From the NCBI GenBank assembly GCA_026027325.1, contig JAMSLZ010000003.1, forward strand, positions 558,001 to 622,000: a stretch of DNA of 64,000 nt, given 5' to 3'. Shown in pieces: positions 36,200 to 46,302 of the stretch. Source of the DNA: Actinomucor elegans. Lineage: Eukaryota; Mucoromycota; Mucoromycetes; Mucorales; Mucoraceae. Numbering within the stretch: the stretch's first letter is position 1; every line of letters begins with the position of its first letter. Position numbers and translations under genes: made by a program. The notes under the pieces were generated by a model, which ran no database searches, had not been told where the DNA came from, and saw only the letters and a program-made list of their open reading frames with translations.

Positions 36200-36290
36200 A
36201 TCAAGTCATTTCTACCATCTCGACATTCCTCGGCTGATTCCTATTTAATGTCGCATTTGATGACTATATGACGTACTTCAACTGAAACAT
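36200..36290 (+). repeat. Dispersed repeat family, copy J
   Basis: CGGCTGATTCCTATTTAATG followed by TCGCATTTGATGACTATATG; nearly the full left half of the consensus. Confidence 0.65.
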
Positions 36291-36569
36291 CACATGTGAT
36301 AACGTTTCCACTTGAATGAGGTTTAATAAATGAACGTCGTTTTAGCAATATGTAAATTACATACAAATTCATTCGAGTTTGATGTAATGATTGACAGGTC
36401 TCGCGACGAATCGCGGTCGAATGACGCAACTAAAACATAAAACAATTTCAGGGTAAACTGCTGCATGTACAAGGATCATTAATTTATTGAATTGGGACTT
36501 GAATCGTACATTAATGACCATGAGTATTTTTTCGCGCATTTCATTTAACCGAGTTAATAATTTTAATTA

Positions 36570-36662
36570 TAAAGATCTCTCAGTAGATCCCAACACAGTA
36601 TCACATCTGATTAGTACCTCATGCTCAATATGATAAACTGCTGCACATAATAGAACTTCAAG
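36570..36662 (+). repeat. Dispersed repeat family, copy K
   Basis: AAAGATCTCTCAGTAGATCC, then GTATCACATCTGATTAGTAC, then CTCAATATGATAAACTGCTG and CACATAATAGAAC. Both halves are preserved. Confidence 0.65.
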
Positions 36663-37477
36663 TATACTCATAGAGAGAATGATCGCATGTAATGTATATA
36701 TTTCTTCATTCATATCAGCGATATGGTGAAGTAAAAATGTTTTGGTACAATATCAACAACTCACCGTATACATGCGTACTTATTTGGCAGTGTGCAATCC
36801 AAATCGAAGAGATCTGAGAGCATTTGCCAATAATATCTCTACAAAAGTAACTAACGGTTATAGTTTCTAATGACTCATTTTAAAGGACCATCTAGTAGTT
36901 TTGTCATGATAATAGCGTATCTACAATCTTTTCAGCTTCCGAGTAATACACAGAGGATGATCCGTTGATGTAGTATGCTTCCGATGAAAGAGGTATGACA
37001 AGATTACCCCACTTATATTATCTTACTGATAACAAATTCTGCACATGTTTTTTTCCGAAAAGCATCAATCAATGAATGATACTTTTCTCTCCGTTTATCT
37101 ATTGTCTATATCATAAAGAAGCACGCAATACCGGTTTATTATGTAGGACGGTCATAGATGTAAAAAGCCTATTCTTAAAACAGGCTTCACTTGTACAACA
37201 TTGGTTTAGGAGAAGAATCTATAGCCAATAATAAAATGAAAATTATGGTTTTGCATATAAGTAATACGAAAGAATGATACGAGTAAAAAAGCTCAAAATG
37301 GCGTTGGCTTTGCGCTACCAGTCCCGTGCCGAAAGTACTGGGGAACAAGATCCCATCTACCATATTCTCACACCCAAAAAATTATATATATCTTATATGT
37401 AATCAGCGTTTTAATGTATTTATCACTTTAATAAAAGAGCAATCTGTACACATATATATACAAGGTGTACTAAGGTA

Positions 37478-37922
37478 TTAGAAGCCATGAATCTTGATAT
37501 CAACCTTTTTAGCAATTTTTTCATTGACCAGAAACTCTGCAATTTTTATTCTTTGATCACCCGAGAGCTGCAAGACTTCACCAAGTTCATCATCTTCAAC
37601 AATAGTACCATTACAAGCAAATACTTTTTTAAAAGATTTCAATATCTTCTTTGAATCATACTCTTTGGGAAGTCCTTGAAGAGTTGTCAATGTCTTTCTA
37701 CCGTTTCTTTGTTGAATACGCAAGTCTAGTTGTTGTTTAATACTACTGTTGGCTTTTGTTGTATGAATATACTTACGAATATTTTTGTTAGCTTGTTGCG
37801 TTCTATCTTCATCAACATCAGCAAATGGATCTATGAACGCATTATTTAGTTGTTGTTTTTTTTTTGCATGGTTAATCTTATAGCTTACCAAAAGGGACGC
37901 TGAGCTCTTCAATATTGGACAT
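37478..37922 (-). CDS. SUI1: Translation initiation factor eIF1 (SUI1)
   Basis: Exons 37922-37889, 37830-37777 and 37725-37478 give 111 residues, the expected size. Splicing rebuilds the canonical start: LSVPFDPFADVDED and NIHLRIQQRNGRKTLTTLQG. Further conserved segments are GLPKEYDSKKILKSFKKVF, NGTIVEDDELGEVLQLSGDQ and the C-terminal KKVDIKIHGF. eIF1 binds the 40S P-site area and enforces AUG selection. The open frame reading through the first two introns (start within MKSSASLL) is an artefact. Confidence 0.97.
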
Positions 37923-39614
37923 GAACTTGTAAACTATGAAGACTATTTGAAACAGGAAAAATAAAATGTACAACGAAAAAAAGAAGAAGAAAGAAAAAAA
38001 AACGAGGCTTTTGTATTAGTGAACTTACGTACACCAATGACCTCCCAAGATCACACCTTTTATTGGATCCTTTTTATTTTTATTTAATGCGCATAAGTTC
38101 CCAGTTTTAGTTTAGAGTTCTTTATAGGAGGTATTTCTATATTGACAGCGCTTCTTCCCAAAAGGCACACTGAAGTAGAAACAATTAGGTCGTGGTTTGT
38201 AGGTTATAATCTCTAAAAAAAAATGATTTAGTTTATGCTGAGCAGTGAATTAGTCAACTATTGATTTCATTGGCTGTTGATGACTGAATTTGAACGCCCT
38301 TTAAATCACAAGTCCTTATCTACATCAATAAAAAAATAAAATTAAATAAAACAATCATCTCTGGTAAAAACACATCATATAACGTAGTCATTTAGTAAAA
38401 TAACATGTGTAGTTTTACGTCATTATGGACATATTCCACGGATGGATATAAAACAATGGGCGGGGATTGTATCGGGATTATAAAAAAGGTACATTATCTC
38501 CACTTACAGCTGTACCTAATTTACTAGTGAATTGAGGTACTGAACCAATTTTCGGGAAAATTATAGAAAACTTCATTTTACTCGACATGAACTAATTTTA
38601 CCAGCTAATAAATACTTTTGGGCAATGCTAGAGATGAAAGGATATGAAACAGGGATAGGTAAGCGGGGTATAAATAAGTAATCAAGGAACCCAATGGGAG
38701 TCATTGAATCCTGTCTTTGTTCAACAACAAATATAAATATATCCATGATTTCTGGGAAGCATATAGAACAAAACTTGTTCTTTCAGATGAACAAATTGAT
38801 ATCAAGTTTTATATAAAACAAATGCGCTATATATTGATATTTGCAGAGTATGGAGACTCAAACGACCTCATTTTAGTAATAGCAAACCAAGTTAAATCAA
38901 TGATTTTCGAGTAGAATATAAAAAAACAAGACGCGTTTTTTTTTTATTCAGCTTATTGTTATAGCTGTACTGTGCAGAAAATACGAACTAGACAATGCCA
39001 ATCATATGTTGTAACACGATAAACGATAGTTTAACGTTCCAATTTGATCTGGCTGTAAACCAGGTGCACTCTAATGCACTGGAGTTTGAAATTATCTTAT
39101 TTTTGTTTTTGTTATATTTTACTATTTTAAGGCGAGGGGTTTTTTTCTGAAATGATAATAGATAAGATGCAACATCCGTAATATAAAATACGCGCAGGAT
39201 ATAGCGCTAGATCTAAATAGATAATCTTTCGGATGAAAAATTCAATGAGCGACAAAACAAAGTTATATCTAAACCCTAATCCACAGATCTTCAGTTCGGT
39301 TAAAACTAGGATATATAGATATACAAAGTTGGTCTTGAGTTGAATATTTCTACACGTGATTGCCTTGCTTATCTATGAGACTCCTTGGTTGTTTCCGCGG
39401 TACTTCATAGGGGAAAAGGGATAGATAAACAAGAGATTGAAGAGTCAACGAAGAGATAACAAGTTTGATTTCATTGGCTGTCATTCTCTCCGATAAAATT
39501 TTTCAATAAGATGCTTGCTATCAGCAGCCAATCATCGTCGTTTTGTCATTATAAAAGAGATAAAAACCAAGAAATTTTTTTTTTTCCTCTTCTTCTTTTT
39601 ATTAATTATTCATC
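37923..39614. other. 1.7-kb divergent region between eIF1 and the GATA factor
   Basis: The left part should hold the eIF1 promoter, with an AG-rich leader near 37960-38010. The right part holds the GATA-site cluster listed separately and a CACGTG at 39353-39358. A 65-codon open frame at 38717-38914 has no other support. Confidence 0.5.
39154..39564. promoter_or_regulatory. Cluster of GATA sites upstream of the GATA-factor gene
   Basis: GATAA cores at 39154, 39161 (GATAAG), 39220, 39368-39373 (GATAAG on the minus strand), 39424, 39455, 39492 and 39559, all within 460 bases upstream of the ATG at 39615. The gene encodes a two-finger GATA protein, so autoregulation is a natural inference. Because GATAA is common in AT-rich DNA, enrichment would need a background test. 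Confidence 0.45.
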
Positions 39615-40844
39615 ATGACTGTAAAGTCCCCATTTTATAACAAACCTTCCACTTCTACGAGTGTAGATTCTTGTCATAAATGTCCGTCAATACAGCCTAT
39701 GAAGCAAGCGTCCAAGAATGATTTGAATTGTTTATCAGAACAAGTCCAGTCTACAACTGGCTTCGATCAGTCAAAGGTTTCTGCCCCTTCCAGCAATAAC
39801 TTGACCGTTGTTGAGCCGAGCAACTCCAGTGTTGCGCAATCGGACATTGGAAGTGCGGCCGTTACCTCGTGTTCGAACTGTGGTACTACAACCACGCCTT
39901 TATGGAGAAGATCTCCCCTTGGAGAGACAATCTGCAACGCCTGTGGCCTTTATTTCAAGGCACGTAATACAACTCGCCCTGTTTGGTTAAAAAGAAATGC
40001 CTCAAAGCGCCCAAAAACCATTAATCCTATCATTGCTCCGCGTATTTCTCCAGTTCCTCTTTTAGCTCCCGCTCCCGCTCCACCACCCCCACCTTCACCA
40101 CCTCCAACAGCTCTTGTCGTGATTCAGCAGCAGCCCAAAGAAAATACACCTGCTATTGAAGATCCTGCATGTCTCATCTGTGCAAACTGTCAAACAACAA
40201 CTACACCACTATGGAGACGTGATGAATCAGGACATCCTATCTGTAACGCATGCGGTCTCTATTTCAAATTACATAGTGTTCATCGACCAATTACCATGAA
40301 GCGATCGACCATCAAACGCCGTAAAAGAGTAACTGCAGCTACGATGGCCACTCATAAGCCAATGGTTATTCACAGCCAACCCATCATCTCCAAACGACCC
40401 TTGGAGGATGCAACTGAAAGTCCAGCTAAACGTGCTGATCATCTACGTCCATTGCTACCAACACCACCACCTCGATCTTCGCCTGATCCTATTGAACCAG
40501 ATGTATTTCATCAACGTTATCTACCTTCTCCTCCCATGAGACCAACGAAACACGCATCCAACATTGCTTGTTTATTGAATCCTGAGATGGATCGCCAAGA
40601 TCGAAGTCTGCCTAGTTTGCCTTCGCCGCCAGTGATAGCTCATGATGATATGCTTCCTCTTTCTCCCAAGTCGAATGACAGCATGCTTTCTGGCCTATTC
40701 CATCCCAATAGTCATCAAGTACTTGAGGCACATCGTATTGAATTGAAACGCGAAGTGACTAATCTTACGTCTCTGTTGAGCCGTACTACTGCGATGCTCC
40801 AGAATATAGATCATGTCATGGCTGTTAGTACCTCTAAATATTAA
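39615..40844 (+). CDS. Two-finger GATA transcription factor, SreA/Fep1-like fingers
   Basis: A single-exon, 409-residue protein. Finger 1 uses C86, C89, C107 and C110, and finger 2 uses C189, C192, C210 and C213, both C-x2-C-x17-C-x2-C with TPLWRR and [10 protein letters not shown]. Finger 2 continues into [16 protein letters not shown], typical of the second finger of fungal siderophore/iron repressors (SreA, Sre1, Fep1). Between the fingers lies a Pro/Ala-rich linker (about residues 145-165) instead of the Cys-rich CX5CX8CX2C motif used for iron sensing in that family. The C-terminus (about 365-402) is a Leu-heptad-like helix. A nitrogen-type or other GATA role is therefore possible. TATA-like ATTATAAAAGAG lies about 65 bases upstream. 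Confidence 0.85.
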   Translation: MTVKSPFYNKPSTSTSVDSCHKCPSIQPMKQASKNDLNCLSEQVQSTTGFDQSKVSAPSSNNLTVVEPSNSSVAQSDIGSAAVTSCSNCGTTTTPLWRRSPLGETICNACGLYFKARNTTRPVWLKRNASKRPKTINPIIAPRISPVPLLAPAPAPPPPPSPPPTALVVIQQQPKENTPAIEDPACLICANCQTTTTPLWRRDESGHPICNACGLYFKLHSVHRPITMKRSTIKRRKRVTAATMATHKPMVIHSQPIISKRPLEDATESPAKRADHLRPLLPTPPPRSSPDPIEPDVFHQRYLPSPPMRPTKHASNIACLLNPEMDRQDRSLPSLPSPPVIAHDDMLPLSPKSNDSMLSGLFHPNSHQVLEAHRIELKREVTNLTSLLSRTTAMLQNIDHVMAVSTSKY

Positions 40845-41125
40845 ATAAATAAAAATGTCTATACATGTGAATATATATATCAAAATTTGTTATTTATTGA
40901 AAAATGTATTATTCTAGTTACACATCGCTGAGTGGTATATATATATATCATTATGCATGCCTACATAGGAACTTGAATTGATTACTGTTACTAATGGCAT
41001 TTGAGAACATTGGTATCGGAGTACAGAACCCCGCATTTTAGCTGGTTGACCCCCATTAAGCATTTGTAAGGTCAATTACAAAGCTTTTTTTCTTTTGTCT
41101 TTCTTTTCTACTTTCTTTTTCAAAT

Positions 41126-42532
41126 ATGGAGTATGATCCTGCAGTCTCTACTCATAAAGCATCCAGTATCACTAGCACAACGAGTACTAGTTCCAGCAGT
41201 ACCTGGGAGCATCCTTATATTCCAACCAACAATCACTTGAAAGTAGAAGAAACAATTCAAGGTATATAATAATTGATGGTATAAATCATTTTTAACACGC
41301 CTTGATAGATTATTGCTTTGATGCCGATAGAATTGCTATTCCTCCTTTCGAGTTTACAAACAGTAATCATTTTCCTGATGCCAAAAGAAGCCTTATGGTT
41401 GAAGAAGAAGCTCTTCCAGAACTGATTCCAGCCCAAGATATTGTATGTAGCTTGATTTATCTATGTAAGCTGACTAACAAAACTCTTTTCCTTTAAAAAG
41501 AAGAAAGAATATCACGAGAAAGACAGTTCTGATTGGGAAACTTACTTTCACAAAGATAATCAACCTCATGACAATATGAATATTATCACACCAATCTATT
41601 TACAACATGGTGATCGAATCACTGTGCCAACTATCTCACTGATGAACAGTAGTAATTCTTTCATACGCCCTGCCGCAACCACACTCTCCAGAAATAGCAC
41701 CAGCACTAGCAGCAACAGGCAAACAACCCCCAAAAGATCCAGACTTAATAAAGACCTTTTGACAGACGATGAAAAGCGAATGAATCACATTGCATCTGAA
41801 CAAAAGCGTCGCAACACAATTCGCTTGGGCTTTAAAGAACTCACCGAGATAATACCAACCTTGAAAAACATCAACAACTCCAAGAGCACGATTTTATTTA
41901 AAGCAGTGGATTACATTAAGCATCTTGATAAACGAAATCGGGGCCTACGAGAAAAGGTTTCTTCGCTGAAAATGCGTATAGAACTGATGGACCAGCGCCA
42001 TTCTCGACCCAATGTGCACGATACAGCTTTCAGCAAGGATCATAGTAACCATCATTCTCAACGTCAGCAGCACCATCGATTGTCCATTGATGAATTTAGT
42101 CACCTTCCGGCTAATACTGTATCTGCTTTGATAGCTCACAAGAATCAGCAAAGACAGTTGGAAGAACTCCAAGAACAATTGAGGGCTCAGCAACAGTTGC
42201 TTGCAAAACATAATATTGTTCCAAACGCTGGCAATAACCCTATTACTACTACCACTGTTACTAGTAGTAGTACTACTACTATGACTACTTCTTTTATACC
42301 GGACTTATATTCTGCTGCTACTACCACCCCTACAAGCAATAGTCATTCTCAGACTTCCTATCAATACAGCTCAATCTCAATTCCCGCCAGTAGGAACAGT
42401 AGTAGTGATGAAAACCTGCATCACCATCATCAATCACTAATTGTTCCTCAGGATTTACAGGAACTACAACAAGTTTCTTCTTGCCCAAGTCAATCAACGA
42501 AGAGAAGACCTTGGCAATCTGCCAATGCTTAA
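41126..42532 (+). CDS. bHLH transcription factor (class B, CACGTG type)
   Basis: Exons 41126-41261, 41309-41442 and 41501-42532 give 433 residues. The bHLH lies at about 181-235: basic region MNHIASEQKRRN with H186, E190, R193 and R194, the H-E-R pattern that selects CACGTG; helix 1 GFKELTEIIPTL; loop; helix 2 STILFKAVDYIKHLDKR. It is followed by a short leucine-zipper-like extension and a Gln-rich coiled segment (about 305-340), then Ser/Thr-rich tails. Fungal relatives include Ino4- and Mlx-like regulators; the target pathway cannot be read from sequence. The ATG at 41576 inside exon 3 would miss the acidic N-terminus, which is supported by two clean junctions. Same orientation as the GATA gene, 280 bases downstream. 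Confidence 0.88.
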
Positions 42533-43121
42533 ATTATTATCTTATTTATGTACATTATGCTCGTTTATTCTACCGTTTATATGCTTATTATTCTATTCAT
42601 CCTATTTACTATTGTAAATGATTCATTAAAAAAAAAAGAGCCCTTTCCTGTTTTACATTATAAAGATAACGCTTATTTGGCCAATGGTATCCGTCGTTAC
42701 ATGTGATAGCATCTGTGAATGCCCAGCCCGTAATAGGCCGATTGGCAAAAGAGTATCAGTTTTGCTTATAGTAGCAAATCAAAGAGTTAGACATGTACAA
42801 GTTATCCTGAATGGTATTAATATAAAAAAATTATTTATTTTATTGACATGATCAAAATTGGTTTATGATGGAGTCGTGTAAAGTGCACGGTTCATCTTCG
42901 TTCTGGCGATAGACCTAGTTCCAAAACTGATAAAAGATCACTAAATTGAAATATCTTATCAATGAACTGAGATAACATTTTGTTTTCGGGAGATAATATC
43001 TAGAATCGAATTAACTTTTTCGAATGATCCAATTATTATAATAGGCAAGCATCAATCAGGGCAGGTGCTAAAATGAACTGAAACAGCTGATACAGGAACG
43101 TTAGCTTCATTGGTCTGCTTC

Positions 43122-43810
43122 GATCCATAGCGCTCCTTGACGGAAACCTCAAACCTTATCCAAATCAACAATGTATGGAAATGCAGAGCTTTGGAATCCA
43201 GGAAATATATAGAAGAAAACACTTTTTTTTTTTTGGAATGCTGTAGCTAACAAAATTGCTTATAAAAATAATCAAGAGATACAAAGTTTTGATGATGGAA
43301 GGTTTTTGATCTCTAGATCGGGATTTTTCACATTCTTTTTATCTAATTCCTATATCATTAAAAAGCTAGAGCAACTTTCTACAACTTTTGCTAAAAACTT
43401 GAGCCACCAATGTGCCATCATCGCTTTAATTTACTATTTTCCTAAAATTTGAGTTTCTGAGCCCGGAGAAATTATTATTAACTGGTAGCTTTATCAATTC
43501 TATTGGCCACAAAGATTTAAGTGGCTATACCATGGATTCCCCCCCTCTCGATATAGCTCCTTCGAGATCTGAAATCCAAACAAAATCAACAGTGACTGGC
43601 TGGTAAAGGTTTGAAAACCAGGAAATACCCTTTCAAACAAAAGTATTTTACTGCCAGACAAGAGATATAAGGTTCCGGCTTTCTAACATGTTTACCCTCT
43701 AGAGTGAGTTTTTTCATACTATTTTACATAAAACATATACCATTTGGAAGAGAATGTAATGATCTATAATTTTTCTTAAGTACTCAAGCTACCACATGAC
43801 GTTTCTGTCG
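43122..43810 (+). repeat. Degenerate tandem duplication, about 425-base period
   Basis: ATAGCGCTCC...AAATCAACA...CCAGGAAATA (43128-43206) matches ATAGCTCCTT...AAATCAACA...CCAGGAAATA (43551-43626). Downstream, CAAGAGATACAAAG...CTCTAGA...TTTTTCA (about 43273-43330) matches CAAGAGATATAAGG...CTCTAGA...TTTTTTCA (about 43660-43718). The order is kept while similarity is moderate, as in an old tandem copy. Confidence 0.5.
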
Positions 43811-43887
43811 TCTTTTGTCTAAGTTTTATCAATTCCTGATAACTCTCCCTCTTGCAAAAATTGATAAAGTATATTACTTTAAAGTAT

Positions 43888-43972
43888 GCGATTTCGACCC
43901 ATCTCAAGCTAATCAGTGCATTTAATGAGTAGTCTTTGTTCATAATGAGCTGTTGCATCGGTTGGGACCTTC
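43888..43972 (+). repeat. Dispersed repeat family, copy O
   Basis: TTCGACCCATCTCAAGCTAA, then GCATTTAATGAGTAGTCTT, then TGTTCATAATGAGCTGTTGC and ATCGGTTGGGACC. The right half matches copies F and N closely. Confidence 0.6.
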
Positions 43973-44084
43973 ATCAGGTCCAAATAGCTATATTCTCTTA
44001 CTCAATGCCTGATCCACTTAATAACCCTCGTCCAATCCAATGCCCTCTCTCTAAACCGCGTCACAAGTATATGACGCAGCTAGT

Positions 44085-46302
44085 ATGGCCAATGATGATT
44101 GGCTTTGGTTGACTATGGTTGTTTTCCCGATTGAAAAGTGGAAAGAAAAAGTTTGGAAAACCATTCCGTCCTTCCCTTTTAAAAAAAAATTCGAGGCTTG
44201 GCTGAAGGCTTGGTCGTATACTCTTGCTTTTCCTCTAACTTTTTGGAAGAACTCCGGTCCAAAGGAACATACTATATACAAGAAAGCAATGGCTCGCGTA
44301 CATTTATTTTCTTCATTATCTTCAACACCACATTCTCGGCATTCTCCAGAATATGACTCCCTCGTAGAGGACCCTCCTCTTCCTTCCAAAGATAGTGAGA
44401 ATATCACCATATCTGTAACACCTCAGGAAGAAGGACTTCAAGTTGAAAGCACACCTGCTTCACCGTCAGCCGGAAAGACTGAGCAAGAAAAGACAAACGA
44501 ACTTACATCAAGTAGTGCTGCCCTGACCGCAGCCTTATTACAGAATGCGCATGGGAATAATGATATGGTAGGTGCAGTCGCCGCTGCCTTTTCGGTAAAG
44601 CCAGGTAAGAAGGATTAAAAATCCGTATGCAGAGTGATGGAAGGACTTGAGTATTTATTTTTTTGTTTAATGTGAATACAGAATCGTTTCAAGATCAATC
44701 AACGCGTGATAAACCAGAAGAAGTCATGGACCAAGCGGCGGCAGCAACTGCACTTCAGTTGCTCGGTTTGTCTCATGAAGATAAAGACAAAGACAAAAAA
44801 GCTCAGCCTCAAGCAGACAATACAGCAGACAATAATGTGATGCTTATCGCCAACTATTCTGGATTGACTTCAAACTTGGAAGAGATTGATTTATCAAGCG
44901 AAGATATGATACAGGATTATAAACGAGGTACATGGACACGTGAAGAAGATGAATTGTTACTGTCTGGTATCAAAAAGTTTGGATATGGACGTTGGAAAGA
45001 AATCGCTACTGCTATTCCAGGAAGAAAAGGCAAACAGTTGAAACAAAGATGGGATAATACTTTAGCTGCTAAATATGTGGACCAAGAATGGTTAAAAAAT
45101 AAGATTCGTACTGAAGAAGAACTTCATCAACAACAGCAACAGCAGCAGACTTCATCTTCCTCTTTGGCTATCGACAAACCCACTTCCAGTACAGATGATA
45201 AAGCGTTAAAATTCTTGGAAGCAACAGATTGGAACGATATCGCGTTAAAAATCAGTGAAAAAGCGAGAGAGGGTGATCAGCACGCCATCGAAGCGCTTTT
45301 ATCTCAAGCGCTTTTAGGTACAGTTGCTCATCATACAGCTGCAAATACAACTACAACTTCGGCTTCCACTACCAATAATCATAGTACAGCTTCGTCACCC
45401 ATACAAAACCACGATACCATCATTCAACATCCATCTGCACCACAAGATTCGAACCCTGCAACACCTTCTTCCAGTACGAGCGATGCCCTTGGTTTGAACT
45501 TTACGCGATCGCCTATAGATCACAATCACCATCCACCGCCACTTAATTACGCGGACGCTACAGCTCTAGCGCTCTATGCTACTCAGCTTTCTCACCATAA
45601 CAATAACAATAATAACAATAGTAATAATAACGCATCCAACAGTCTACACCTTGGTGGCAACACATCCTTCTTTAATCCATTTGGCATTAACAGCAATGAT
45701 CATCAAGTAGTAGCTGAAGCTGCTGCTGCTGCTGCTGCCGCAGTAGCTGCAGTTGCAGCGCAACAGCGCAATAATAATAACAATTATCCATCTGGTACAT
45801 CATCGCCCACATCCACTGCTGCATCCACATCAAAGCCAATTCCTGTTGTGGGACAAAAGCGACGTCGATCCGATCCAGCATTAGCTGACACTCAAAGTGC
45901 GGCAATGACCATCTATGCTTCAGCAACACCTATTACGACCACCATCAATAATCAAACTCAAACTGTGTACCCTTGTTTGTTTCCCAATTGTGGAAAGACA
46001 TTTGCACGATTGTATAATCTCAAGAGTCATTCGAGAACACATACAGATGACAGGCCATTTGTGTGTCATGCGTGTTCAGCCGCTTTTAGTCGAAACCATG
46101 ATTTGAAGCGACATAGTAAGATTCATGGTGGTGATAAACCTTATAAATGTGAAGGATGTAAAAAGAGTTTCTCAAGGTAAGAAAAAGTAGATACAAAAAA
46201 AAAAAGAATGGTAATTAATCTTCTCTTGTTTGATATAGATTGGATGCATTGAAAAGACATAAAAGTAATCAAAGGAATAAGCAAGGCTGCACAGAAGATT
46301 AA
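44085..46302 (+). CDS. Myb/SANT plus C2H2 zinc-finger transcription factor
   Basis: Exons 44085-44604, 44682-46176 and 46239-46302 give 692 residues. One Myb/SANT repeat (about residues 254-302) has the three regularly spaced Trp (RGTWTREEDELLL, GRWKEIA, LKQRWDNTL). A long Ser/Thr/Asn/His-rich and Ala-rich region follows, then three C2H2-type fingers from about residue 603: CLFPNCGKTFARLYNLKSH, CHACSAAFSRNHDLKRH and CEGCKKSFSR, the last completed by the final exon, where the second His is missing (H-x9-C instead). Fingers 1 and 2 resemble Crz1-like fungal fingers. The start is uncertain: the Trp-rich first 68 residues cover a CCAAT-inverted repeat, and the ATG at 44289 (MARVHL) is a good alternative. 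Confidence 0.85.

Larger units (their letters stand above)
33482..37477. other. 4-kb gene desert rich in old repeats
   Basis: No exon supported. It contains five copies of the dispersed repeat family (listed separately), a run of nine C at 34733-34741, a GGGGGGAGGGAGG patch near 34986-34998 and A/T runs. The repeats and homopolymers suggest a graveyard of mobile elements. Confidence 0.6.
42533..44084. other. 1.55-kb gap with degenerate duplicated blocks
   Basis: Holds two related blocks (43122-43400 and 43547-43810, see findings), a dispersed-repeat copy at 43888-43972, a C7 tract at 43539-43545 and no supported exon. The last 100 bases should belong to the promoter of the Myb-C2H2 gene. Confidence 0.5.

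Noticed and set aside
39615..46302. Three adjacent transcription factors taken as a regulatory gene cluster
   Set aside because: They belong to different families, have separate promoters and no metabolic genes nearby; adjacency alone is not evidence of a joint system.
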